Of a stretch of DNA of 21,453 nt, positions 1-9,100 are shown in pieces. The notes beneath the pieces were generated by a model, which saw nothing but the letters and a program-made list of their open reading frames with translations, made no database searches and was not told where the DNA came from. The translations under genes and the position numbers were made by a program. Positions within the stretch are counted from its first letter, which is position 1. Every line of letters starts with the position of its first letter. The DNA is from Branchiostoma floridae (taxonomy: Eukaryota > Chordata > Leptocardii > Amphioxiformes > Branchiostomatidae): contig NW_023365875.1 in NCBI RefSeq assembly GCF_000003815.2, positions 1 through 21,453 of the forward strand. The letters run 5' to 3'.

Positions 1-1
1 T

Positions 2-944
<943 letters not shown>

Positions 945-1845
945 AGATGTAAGGTATGCATCAGGCAGTTCTATGAACTGGGATGTGTGATAGTCTGATG
1001 AAACACATGCATTTAAACTGGTACGATATCTTTGAGTGTGAGGAGCGCAGCCAAGAAGTCCGCCAGCTGGGTACACAGAAGGAACACAGGTGAAGCCAGG
1101 AAACAGTTTAGTAGGGAAGTTGGATGTCGTGATTCATTTGCAGCCAAACAATGCCTGCAGGCTGTGGGTGTATTGGGTGCGGACATCGGCTTAACCTGAA
1201 GTATTTTGTTTACCTCGAAATCATAGAGGTTTGTTGTGTGAAGGTTGGATACTTAGCACAGGGTGCAGATAACAAGTGCACCTGAAGACTAACACATGTG
1301 TTATCAACTTGGTAGTTGTTTTTGTTGTTCTTGTTGGTTCTGTTTGGCACAACATTTCTTCTTTTGAGTAAGGCATCTACATATCTTTATTTTGAACATA
1401 ATGCTGTTTCAATTTATTGATTGTATACTTTCGAAGCACAACACTCAACAGCAGAATGATGCAGATGATCACAGATTAATCTAAAATGTCATAGATATAG
1501 CCTTTTTTTAGAACTAGTCATCTGTATTTTGATATTTCGTTATTTTGTTAAGTTGCAAAATGTTAAAAACATGCATCCTAAGTAGTGGAAGAACAGAGTT
1601 CAGTGTAGTGAAATTTGAATTAGTCAATTAAATGTAGCGGACGTAGTAAGAAGTTCAAAGTAGTTCAGTTCAAAATAGTTTAAGTTCAAAGTAGTGAAAG
1701 TTGTACAAAGTTGAAAGCACAATTCAGTGAAGTATTGAGGTACGATGTTTGTGCTAATGTTTAGTTGCCATGTGTTTGTTGAATGCTGAAACCTGATATT
1801 CAAGGTTCATGGTTCAGTTGAATAAAACAACACAAAAAGATGGAG
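945..1845 (+). other. 3'UTR of gene 1 with fossil fingers and minisatellite
   Basis: Behind the out-of-frame finger the sequence still resembles zinc-finger coding DNA in decayed form. At 951-1012, TGC-ATC-AGG-CAG-TTC-TAT-GAA-CTG reads C-IRQFYEL, and a shifted frame gives LMKHMH. At 1031-1090 the frame reads FECEERSQEV, then RQLGTQKEHR, matching the finger pattern but with the second zinc Cys replaced by Arg. From about 1601 to 1740 there are degenerate copies of a TTCAAAGTAGTGAAG-like unit. The region ends at the polyadenylation signal. No open frame of note is present. Confidence 0.7.
1821..1826 (+). terminator. Polyadenylation signal, gene 1
   Basis: AATAAA in the context TTGAATAAAACAACAC, at the same position relative to the minisatellite as in the three other ZNF units. 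The T/G-rich stretch ATTATGTCGTCTTCTTC follows about 20 bases later and could serve as the downstream element. Confidence 0.7.
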
Positions 1846-1849
1846 ATTA

Positions 1850-2362
1850 TGTCGTCTTCTTCAAAGAAGGATTATATACGTTATAGACCAAGGCAATGAG
1901 TTTTATTTTAACTGCCAGTGCTGGAAGTACCCACTTGAAAATGAAACCACATTTTGCTTGGCGCAACCTGACATTTTGCATTTGGAACACTGCTTTTCAC
2001 CCACCTACAGTAAACATAACACAAAACATATAACATGGATACATATAACTGGAAGAAAGGATAATGGATAAGTAGCTGATTTGCAGAAAGTAACAACTTG
2101 AAAGTGGGGCAACCTGAAATGTTGATAGCGCAACCTGGCTTTTGACTCAGATTGACACTTGGACAAAAATGTATTTCGGGCACTACTGAAACGGACAGCT
2201 AAATGACGGGTTGGCGTGTGGGTGTGTTCTTGGACAGCACAACTCGAGAACCTGTGGCTGGATCTGTATGGAATTTCGTAAGTCATGTGATGTCAGCAAC
2301 ACGCAGCGGAAGAACAATTAAGTCTGGGCCTCCTCAAGCAGAGAGTATAGTCTGCGGTTACT
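1850..2362. other. Intergenic spacer of tail class alpha, unit A
   Basis: No gene is seen. The sequence is clearly paralogous to 15250-15750 behind gene 4. It contains repeated GCAACCTG motifs (around 1963, 2110 and 2130), a pattern also seen in the gene 4 copy, where an inverted CAGGTTGC occurs as well. Antisense open frames of about 90 codons are shared in part with the paralogous copy, but indels break them, so I do not call a gene. Confidence 0.6.
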
Positions 2363-2508
2363 CTCCAAGCAGAGGTTGAGTCGCGTAGATATAGTTGTAG
2401 TCGTAAAAATTACACCGGTGCTCCTCTTGTAACGGCGCTCCTCTTACCGGTGTAATTTTTCCGACTACATGTACTACTATATCTACGCGACTCAACCCCT
2501 GCTTGGAG
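2363..2508. mobile_element. Long palindromic insertion (MITE-like)
   Basis: A left arm, 2363-2419 (begins CTCCAAGCAGAGGTTGAG, ends CACCGGT), is mirrored by a right arm, 2446-2508 (begins ACCGGTGTAA, ends CTGCTTGGAG). They are separated by about 26 bp containing GCTCCTCTT twice. The arms pair nearly throughout, including TTGAGTCGCGTAGATATAG with its reverse complement. The paralogous segment behind gene 4 (about 15739-15762) lacks it, so it is an insertion in unit A. An imperfect repeat of about 21 bp flanks it (2351-2372 and 2514-2534). There is no coding capacity. A non-autonomous DNA transposon or a template-switch palindrome are both possible. Confidence 0.65.
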
Positions 2509-2532
2509 AATGGTCTGTGCTTATCTCCAAGC

Positions 2533-2651
2533 AGATCTAACGGTGGTAAGGCAGTGTCCAAAGGACCAGCCAGTATCCAACAGGCCACCTGTTGTTTAAG
2601 TCGTCTAATACTGTTTGATACTTTGGATAGAGCATTACCACCGTTAGATCT
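2533..2651. repeat. Conserved inverted-repeat block, unit A copy
   Basis: AGATCTAACGGTGGTAA at 2533-2549 is exactly reverse-complementary to TTACCACCGTTAGATCT at 2635-2651. The pairing continues imperfectly inward (TCCAAAGGA against the inverse of CTTTGGATA). A small internal hairpin, CAACAGG-CCA-CCTGTTG, lies at about 2579-2595. The same block occurs behind gene 4 at 15761-15876, with the arms less perfect. Confidence 0.7.
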
Positions 2652-2751
2652 CTCTCAAGGGAGTGAAAGAGGCCATTTACTAGTACATCAGAGCCCACCA
2701 ACCTTCCCTCAATCGAGACGGGGGCCGATACCGACTGCCAAGCACCTTTGA
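2535..2751 (+). other. Open frame shared by units A and D, uncertain coding
   Basis: One frame is open through this block and ends at TGA 2749-2751. The same frame is open in unit D and ends at 15974-15976, and the C-terminal stretches are nearly identical (for example SQGSERGHLLVHQSPPTFPQ in both). By hand I count about five silent and six replacement nucleotide differences plus one in-frame 3-bp indel. This is mildly suggestive of coding constraint but also compatible with recent duplication. No shared ATG, splice sites or recognised domain were found. Confidence 0.25.
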
Positions 2752-3122
2752 CCCTTTGCTGAAGTCACACTTCCGTTCCTGATGTGCGACGTACGCTTTG
2801 GGTCATTTCAACTTGAGAAGGATCAGAGGACTGATCGAAAGCTTTTTGGTAAGCGCTTTACATTGTGTACGGATATAAGGTCTAACATAACATCGATAGA
2901 TCTGTTTGGAGATTAAGCCTCCGGCATGTTTTTGACATCTTATTAGGTGTTTTATAGATTATTGCCAATCAAGTTCACACAACGAAAAGCTGACAAGAAA
3001 GCCCGATAAAATGCCTTAAGATAAAGAAGTGTAACTTCTATATGTAGAGTGTGTGTATCGAGTTTGAATGGACATACTTAGATTATGATTAAGCAAATCA
3101 GTTCCTTTATTTACATAATCCG
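2652..3122. other. Intergenic spacer, unit A
   Basis: This is paralogous to 15877-16355 behind gene 4 with high identity, for example AATCGAGACGGGGGCCGATA and the segment around TGATGTGCGACGTA. Nothing beyond the shared open frame described at 2535-2751 looks like a gene. Confidence 0.6.
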
Positions 3123-3222
3123 NNNNNNNNNNNNNNNNNNNNNNNNNNNNNNNNNNNNNNNNNNNNNNNNNNNNNNNNNNNNNNNNNNNNNNNNNNNNNN
3201 NNNNNNNNNNNNNNNNNNNNNN
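3123..3222. other. Assembly gap (100 N)
   Basis: A run of exactly 100 N, the usual placeholder for a gap of unknown size. Sequence on both sides aligns to one continuous stretch behind gene 4 (TTTACATAATC around 16342 and ACGTCCATGAAAG around 16370). Only about 16-20 bp are therefore expected to be missing if nothing was inserted here. Confidence 0.95.
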
Positions 3223-3710
3223 ACGTCTATGAGAAAGATCATGAGAGGCATTTCCTATGAAAAGCCGCCTGCAGGCCGATTTGAGCCTTCATGAATAAAC
3301 AAAGTTCAAACAATACACGTATCTGTTATATTTGATTTGCATGTTTTATTAGAAATGCCTATAAAATGGCAAATAATAATACGTAAATCTTGTCAGTCAC
3401 AGCACTTAGGTTGAGGTTAACATCGTCACACACAAAGTGTGCAAATTACAAATACTTTCCATAAGTCAATGAGACTATAATTGGCGGGGTATGTTGTCGT
3501 GGAACTCTTGTCCACGCATGTATAGATATATACTGTTGTAAAAAGGCATTATGAAGAACAATCAGCATAACCGTGTGGCATTCTGAAGCATAGAAAGATT
3601 GCATCTAGCATGGGTAATGCTTAGATGACTTTAATAGATTGACGTCTGGCACGAACTACAATATCATCAGTAATATGAATGCATGTTCTGCATACAACGA
3701 AGTGCATTTT
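3223..3710. other. Spacer between unit A tail and gene 2 promoter
   Basis: The first part (to about 3405) is paralogous to 16366-16570, sharing TTTTATTAGAAATGCCTATA and AATAATAATACGT. It carries about 60 bp around 3260-3315 that unit D lacks. The rest, to 3710, is AT-rich upstream sequence without a visible gene; scattered similarity to the region upstream of genes 3 and 4 begins around 3500. Confidence 0.5.
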
Positions 3711-3789
3711 CGTTACGCAGTGGTTTCCTGTGGCGGTCTGGAAGAATAGCGTAGCGTAGACTGGTGACAACCCGTGTTATTGACTACTA

Positions 3790-4025
3790 GTATTAAGTCT
3801 ATAAAGGTCACCGGAGGCTCATGTACAATAGATGGGTAATCAGGGAATGAAATTTGACCTCTATCCATGAGTACTTCCGGGTCGTAGAGTGTCGACTTCC
3901 TGTCCGCCAGGATACGCTTGGCTTGGTGTACGTGGCTATTTCTCGTCCTTGGAGAAGAAGTCCGCCTTCCATCCGTAGCGAGTTCTAGTGTTTCATCAGG
4001 CATCCCTGTGTCAACTAAGATCCAG
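3790..4025 (+). promoter_or_regulatory. Promoter and non-coding exon 1 of gene 2
   Basis: A TATA box, TATAAAG, lies at 3800-3806 and overlaps AAAGGTCA (3803-3810), an NBRE-type nuclear-receptor half-site. Transcription should begin near 3825-3835. The exon carries a six-codon upstream ORF, ATG-AGT-ACT-TCC-GGG-TCG-TAG (3867-3887), which contains the ETS-type site ACTTCCGG (3873-3880); a second TTCCTG follows at about 3897. The exon ends TCCAG/GTAAG at 4025/4026. The same layout is found before genes 3 and 4. The exact transcription start is inferred from TATA spacing only. Confidence 0.65.
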
Positions 4026-5020
4026 GTAAGAAGACTTGACTTGTGACTCGGTACCAAAGGGTTGTAGAACAGTGTAAGAAGGAGAAGAAAGTTTCATGAA
4101 TCTGAACACGCGTACACGCCGCCGCTCCGGCATGCATTTTTCGGAGCGCTGCCTGGACTGTCATCAGGCCGTGAAACCTACTTTTCCTCTGTGTAGCTGC
4201 GTAAGATCATATCGTAGTGGGGAAAAGATGTCATATATTTGTTGCTTTGTTGTTATGTTTGGCTGGTAAAAGCTATGATTGTTCATTGACGTAGAAAATG
4301 TAAACAGGTAGAGGGTCAATAGGGGTTATTACATTTGTTTGATTGTTGAGTACTAGACATGAAGCTGTGTGGCATGGAATCGTGAGGTACCTGTGCAATG
4401 TTTTTGATCGACGTTTAGTAACCAGGTTCACAAATGCTGCTATAAAAATAATCCAGTTTTCTGTCGTACGTGTACTACAAACCTCTATGTGCGCCCCGAC
4501 CCGAAAGTTCGCGCCCAATGCTCACATCTGGAATCCATTGCCGCCCTGAAGCCAGAGGGGGAGGGTGTGAATTTCACGGGACGGTTCACTAACTGTTATG
4601 GTGTTACTCTCAAGACATATACACCATCATACAACCTACTTTCCAGCAGACGTTAGGCAAGGCTGGTTTTGACGTCTTTTTGGTTTATTTATTTTGGATG
4701 TCTGTTTTGTTATAATTTCTTGTTTGCCTGGTAGTGGATAGTGAAAAAAATACCCGAAAAGATGCTAAAAAACTAGCCTAACTTAACCTAAAAAACCTAA
4801 CCTAACCTAAAAAAAAGCCTAACTTCTGCTTTGACAGTACAAAGACCCAACAATCGCATACATTAAAACACATGTCACCATTTCCTAGAATTCTTATGCT
4901 TTGTTGTTAGTATTGATGTTTTGAATTGTAAAACGCAACCCACAACATCAACAGAGGACAGGATTTCCTTCTTCAATTACCTCACGGTTCATAATCGTTT
5001 GCCTTGTCTGATATTTACAG
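4026..5020 (+). other. Intron 1 of gene 2
   Basis: The donor GTAAGAAGACTTGACTTGTG and the acceptor GTCTGATATTTACAG are conserved in genes 3 and 4. The interior shares blocks with the other two introns, for example CATATCGTAGTGGGG near 4207 and the segment following CACATCTGGAATCCATTG near 4524. A short run of CCTAACCTAA-type repeats sits at about 4776-4822. No other gene is visible. Confidence 0.65.
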
Positions 5021-5043
5021 GAATTGATCCCGATATTGCTGAT

Positions 5044-5967
5044 ATGGCAACAACAGACAGCATGCAGGGTTTGGATGACGTCATGAGAGGAGCAGCAGGG
5101 GGTTCTGCCAACAGTGTTCTCACCTGGCAAGGAGACAGACGTGAGGAGTCTGGGGAGGAGTCCGGTAGGAGGGGCAAAAGTGTGAGAGTGTACAGGTGTG
5201 AGGAGTGCAGCAAGCAGTTCAGTCAGCTGGGTCATCTGAAGTCTCACCTGCGGACTCACACAAGGGAGAAACCCTACAAATGTGTGGAGTGCAGTAGGCA
5301 GTTCAGTCAGCTGGGTCATCTGACAACTCACATGCGGACTCACACAGGTGAAAAACCTTACCAGTGTGAGGAGTGCAGCAGGCAGTTCTGTCAGCTGGGT
5401 GATCTGAAGAAACACATGCGGACTCACACAGGGGAGAAACCTTACAGGTGTGAGAAGTGTAGCAGGCAGTTCAGTCAGCTGGGTCATCTGACAACTCACA
5501 TGCGGACTCACTCAGGGGAGAAACCTTACAGGTGTGAGGTGTGCAGTAAGGAGTTCAGTCACCTTAATGCTCTGAAGACTCACATGCGGACTCACACAGG
5601 TGAGAAACCCTATAGGTGTCAAGAGTGCAGCAGGCAGTTCAGTCAGCTGGGTGATCTGAAGGTACACATGCGGACTCACACAGGGGAGAAACCCTACAGG
5701 TGTGAGGAGTGTAGCAGGCAGTTCAGTGTTCTGAGTGCCTTGAAGACTCACATGCGTTCTCACACAGGGGAAAAACCTTACAGGTGTGAGGAATGCAGTA
5801 AGCAATTCAGTCATCTGAGTCAATTGAAGACTCACATACGGACTCACACAGGGGAGAAACCCTACAGGTGTGAGGAGTGCAGCAGGCAGTTCAGTCAGCT
5901 GGGTGCCCTGAAGATACACATGCGGACTCACACTGGAAAAACTGAAGGTGTAAGTTCTGTGAACTAG
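5044..5967 (+). CDS. C2H2 zinc-finger protein with nine fingers, gene 2
   Basis: A protein of 307 residues encoded in one exon, starting 23 nt behind the acceptor at 5020/5021. This ATG is chosen because it begins the [13 protein letters not shown] leader shared with gene 4; the frame remains open upstream to 4921, but that stretch lies in the intron. Residues 1-49 form a charged leader ([15 protein letters not shown]) with no KRAB, SCAN, BTB or ZAD pattern. Nine fingers follow at exact 84-bp spacing (5191 to about 5946), with TGEKP linkers except TREKP after finger 1 and SGEKP after finger 4. Contact helices: QLGHLKS, QLGHLTT, QLGDLKK, QLGHLTT, HLNALKT, QLGDLKV, VLSALKT, HLSQLKT, QLGALKI. 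Finger 3 has the unusual QFCQLGD. Role inferred from the family: nuclear sequence-specific DNA binding, possibly transcriptional control; target unknown. Confidence 0.93.
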   Translation: MATTDSMQGLDDVMRGAAGGSANSVLTWQGDRREESGEESGRRGKSVRVYRCEECSKQFSQLGHLKSHLRTHTREKPYKCVECSRQFSQLGHLTTHMRTHTGEKPYQCEECSRQFCQLGDLKKHMRTHTGEKPYRCEKCSRQFSQLGHLTTHMRTHSGEKPYRCEVCSKEFSHLNALKTHMRTHTGEKPYRCQECSRQFSQLGDLKVHMRTHTGEKPYRCEECSRQFSVLSALKTHMRSHTGEKPYRCEECSKQFSHLSQLKTHIRTHTGEKPYRCEECSRQFSQLGALKIHMRTHTGKTEGVSSVN

Positions 5968-6667
5968 GAAGTCTGAAGAGAGGTGTACTCACATGAACCC
6001 TACATGTGTTAAAGGAATACAGTAGTATGATAGGGAAGACAGGAAGAAGCACATTGCATTCAAACTGATGACAAATCTTCATGTGTTATGAATTGAGTAA
6101 AATTGGATGCACTGAAGGAACACATGAACACTACAGTCATGACAGTCTCACAATGTATAGGTGACAGACCAGAGCACCTAAGATAGCAAGCAAATTATTA
6201 GGGTGAGCTTTAAATTATACAAAGGTTGGATATGTAGACTACCTCATACATTATGTACTACATGTACATGTATAGTCTACTTGTTGGTAAAGTTAATTTT
6301 TGCTGTTCTTGTTGGTTCAGATTTGGCACAACATTTCTTCTGTTATACATGTATAAGAAATCTACTCTGTATTTTAATCACTGTAGACTTTATTGGTAGA
6401 CTGATACAGGATGTGCCAAATAATCTATCTCCACAATCACAGCCAGAGGCTATATTTAGGAGCTTACAATTGGCTGTTGTTCAAATTAATTGATTGTAAT
6501 CTTTTGTAATACAGTTAAATGATAGAAATGATATTTTGTTTGGCATGTCCACACCATTTTTTCTAAAGTTCTTTCATCTGTTTGTTGATCCATGATCTTG
6601 TAGTTGATAGTCATGAAGTATTGTTATTTTGCAAAGTTTGCATATATATATATATCGTTGATATGAT

Positions 6668-6975
6668 TCCAAAGTAGTGAAAGTACATTTGTGCCAAGTT
6701 CAAAGTAGTGAAGTAGAAATTCAAAGTTCAATGTAGTTAAAGTTCAAAGTAGGGAATTTCTTACTTCAAAGTTTATAGTAGTGAGGTTCAAAGTTTAAAG
6801 TAGTGAAATAGGAAACTCAAAGTTCAAAGTAGTAAATGTAAAAAGTTCAAAGCAAGAAAAGTAAGTTCATGGTAGTGTAGAGCAAAGTAGTGAAGTAGAA
6901 ATTCAACGTACAAGGTTCAAAGTAGTGAAAGTACAGTTTTGTATTTAAGTACAAAGTTGAAAGTAGTGAAAACAT
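6668..6975 (+). repeat. TTCAAAGTAGTGAAG minisatellite, gene 2 3'UTR
   Basis: About a dozen or more degenerate copies of a 15-20-bp unit built from TTCAAAGTAGTGAAG, broken by short variable stretches. Equivalent arrays lie at about 1601-1740, 11020-11335 and 14935-15165, always between the stop codon and the AATAAA of a ZNF gene. Confidence 0.8.
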
Positions 6976-7140
6976 TTCTGGTATTAGTTTATTGAGTTCT
7001 CTGACACTTGTACCAGATTTTTACAGTACCTACTAGTATTTTCTATGTTCCTTTTTACATTTGAAAAGTGCTACGGTTACTTAGTTTCCATGTATTTGAG
7101 TTTTGCAAACTAGTTATCAAAGAAAGCCACTTCTCGGTGA

Positions 7141-7146
7141 AATAAA
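7141..7146 (+). terminator. Polyadenylation signal, gene 2
   Basis: AATAAA in GTGAAATAAAACGACCCCC, matched by GGAATAAAACTACCCCC in gene 3. A strongly GT-rich stretch follows from 7201, fitting a downstream element. Confidence 0.7.
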
Positions 7147-7200
7147 ACGACCCCCAAAGATGAAGATTGTGGCATCGTTTTATTACCTTTTGTTTTTCAG

Positions 7201-7285
7201 TGTTTGTGTGTGTGTGTGTGTCACTGTGTGTTTGTGTGTTGTGTGTGTGTGTGTTTCTTGATGTGTGTGTGTGTGTGTGTGTGAC
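7201..7285 (+). repeat. GT microsatellite
   Basis: An interrupted run of GT dinucleotides. The paralogous position behind gene 3 has a shorter run (11561-11605), so the length has changed since duplication. Confidence 0.9.
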
Positions 7286-7289
7286 TGTG

Positions 7290-7690
7290 CAGTTGACCAG
7301 CATAACATATTTTGTTTGTTGGTAGGTCTTGATGAGACCTTGAAACGATTAGATTTTGGGCTCCTAGCGGCTTACTATGGTACTGCAGTGAAACTACCGG
7401 GTTTGACGTCTTGAGTTCTGGACATGCTACGGTCAAAATTTTTGCGTGGTTGATAGCTTTTGGGGCAGAGAGTAAGTGGTATAGGTTTGGGCCCCAAGTG
7501 GCTTTTTTCGAACTGCAGGGAACCAGTTAGTTTCAGACTTTGAAAGACAGAAACTCAAGAAGGGATAAACGGATCATCATGTGGTCGTGGAACTATAGTT
7601 TAATGTTGTGATGTTGTTAAACTTGTAGATACAGTGAGAATATATATTCAGCTATACTTGTTTCCTGTGGCCTCCTGAGAGAATGACCAG
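7290..7690. other. Spacer between genes 2 and 3
   Basis: This is paralogous over its length to 11606-12020 between genes 3 and 4 (for example GGTATAGGTTTGGGCCCCAA in both). The offset of about 4.33 kb defines the repeated unit. No open frame is supported. Confidence 0.6.
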
Positions 7691-7699
7691 CTTAAAAAC

Positions 7700-7935
7700 C
7701 GTGTTTGTCTTTAAAGGTCACCGGAGGCTCATGTACAATAGATGGGTAATCAGGGAATCAAATCTGACCGCCAGCAATGAGTACTTCCGGGTCATAGAGT
7801 CCCGACTTCCTGTCCGTGAGGATACGCTTGGCTTGGTGCTCAGGGCCGTTTCTCGGCCATGCAGTAGAAGTCCGCATTCATTCCGTAGCGAGTTCTAGTG
7901 TTTCATCAGGCATCCCAGTGTCGACTAAGTTCCAG
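7700..7935 (+). promoter_or_regulatory. Promoter and non-coding exon 1 of gene 3
   Basis: The TATA element is TTTAAAG (7710-7716), a variant of the TATAAAG of genes 2 and 4, and overlaps AAAGGTCA (7713-7720). The six-codon upstream ORF MSTSGS-stop is at 7777-7797 with the ETS site ACTTCCGG at 7783-7790. The exon ends TTCCAG/GTAAGG at 7935/7936. A longer frame beginning ATGTACAATAGATGG at 7731 runs through the exon, but in gene 2 it stops after nine codons, so it is not a conserved protein. Confidence 0.65.
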
Positions 7936-9071
7936 GTAAGGAGACTTGACTTGTGACTCGGTATTCAAAGGTTTGTAGAACAGATTTGAGGAAAAGAAAC
8001 TTTCATGAGTACGAGCCAGGCCACACCGGAAATTATGCATAACTTTCTTCTTTGTCTGGACTGTCACCGTGCCTTGATACCTATTTTACCTTTGTGCGCC
8101 TGCGTAAAAACATATCGTAGTGGGGGGAAAACATGTTGTGTATTTTGTGTCAGTTTGTGCTGTTTGTCAAAAGTCGTGATTTGTTTAGGAGCTGGCTATG
8201 GGGATGTGGAAAATGTAAACAAGGAGAGCCACGCCACACCGGCATGCATAAATTATTTACTTTCTTTGTCCGGACTGTCTTTGTTTCTTTGTTTAGGTCG
8301 TGAAACCTATGTTCCTGTCTTCAGGCCGTGAAACCTATTTTACTTTGGCGCATCTACGTAAAAACATATCGTAGCGGGGAAAAAGAAAAGCATGTAAATG
8401 TATTTAGGGCTGTGTAAGTTGTGCTGGCAAAAGTAATGAGGTCTTATGACTGTTCAGTGACGTAGAAAATGTAAACAATAGAGGGTCAATAGGGTTATTT
8501 AGATTTTGTTGGATTGTTAGATTTTGCAGGACTAAATATGAAGCTTTGTCCCATGAAATCGTGAGATACCTACATACAGTGTTTTTGGTCAACGTTTAGT
8601 AACCAGGTTCACAAAAGCTGCCATGGAAGTAATCCAGTTTCTATCGAAATAACCCAGTTTTCTGTCTTACTTATACATTTTTGTACTACAAACCCCTACA
8701 TACGCCCGGTCCCCAAAATAATTGCGCACCTAATTATTCACATCTGGAATCCATTGTCAGCCTGAAGCCAGATGGAGGGTGTGAATTTTAGTGGACGGTT
8801 CACTAACTATTGCAGTATTAATCCTGTGATGTATACACCCTCATAGAACCATTCACGAAAATGCCTGAAAGATGCTGAAAATGAATTAAGAGCCAAACCT
8901 CTGCTTGGACAATCGCATACACTATAACACATATCACCATTTCCAGTTCGTATGGTTTCTTGTTGGTATCAATGTTTTTAATTGTAAAACGCAGCTCACA
9001 ATATTGACAGAGGATTACCCTGTTCAATTACCTCACAGTTGATAATTGTTTTCGTTGTCTTGTATTTACAG
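7936..9071 (+). other. Intron 1 of gene 3
   Basis: The donor is GTAAGGAGACTTGACTTGTG and the acceptor TTGTCTTGTATTTACAG. This is the longest of the three introns because it holds two related blocks, about 8020-8127 and 8234-8379. Both run from CCACACCGG through TTTGTC-GGACTGTC to ACATATCGTAG-GGGG, so an internal duplication has occurred. The second block is the one shared closely with the gene 4 intron (12358-12520). Confidence 0.65.
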
Positions 9072-9100
9072 AAGTTTTTCCAGATATACTAGTAGCTGAC

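Larger units (their letters stand above)
5968..7165 (+). other. 3'UTR of gene 2 with fossil fingers and minisatellite
   Basis: Overlapping the stop codon in another frame, TGT-AAG-TTC-TGT-GAA-CTA-GGA-AGT-CTG-AAG reads CKFCELGSLK, the remnant of a further finger. At about 6105-6130, CTG-AAG-GAA-CAC-ATG-AAC-ACT reads LKEHMNT, another remnant. From about 6668 to 6975 a degenerate minisatellite of TTCAAAGTAGTGAAG-like units occurs, and a short TA run lies at 6641-6655. The tail matches that of gene 3, not that of genes 1 and 4. Confidence 0.7.

Noticed and set aside
3085-3294. Open frame spanning the first N gap (and one over the second gap)
   Set aside because: It exists only because N bases hide stop codons.
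4776-4822. CCTAACC-type repeats, possible telomeric tract
   Set aside because: Only a few imperfect units mixed with A-rich spacers inside an intron; too short for telomeric DNA.
4921-5043. In-frame upstream extension of gene 2 (and 13230-13325 for gene 4)
   Set aside because: It lies in the intron before a strong TTTACAG acceptor, and the matching stretch in gene 3 is broken by a 5-bp deletion, so it is not a conserved N-terminus.
7201-7285. GT run as a possible Z-DNA or regulatory element
   Set aside because: An ordinary interrupted microsatellite whose length differs between paralogous copies; annotated as a repeat only.
7731-7898. Protein frame starting MYNRWVIR in exon 1 of gene 3 (and gene 4 at 12069)
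   Set aside because: The same frame stops after nine codons in gene 2 and in the copy at 16820; its ATG also lies at or before the expected transcription start.
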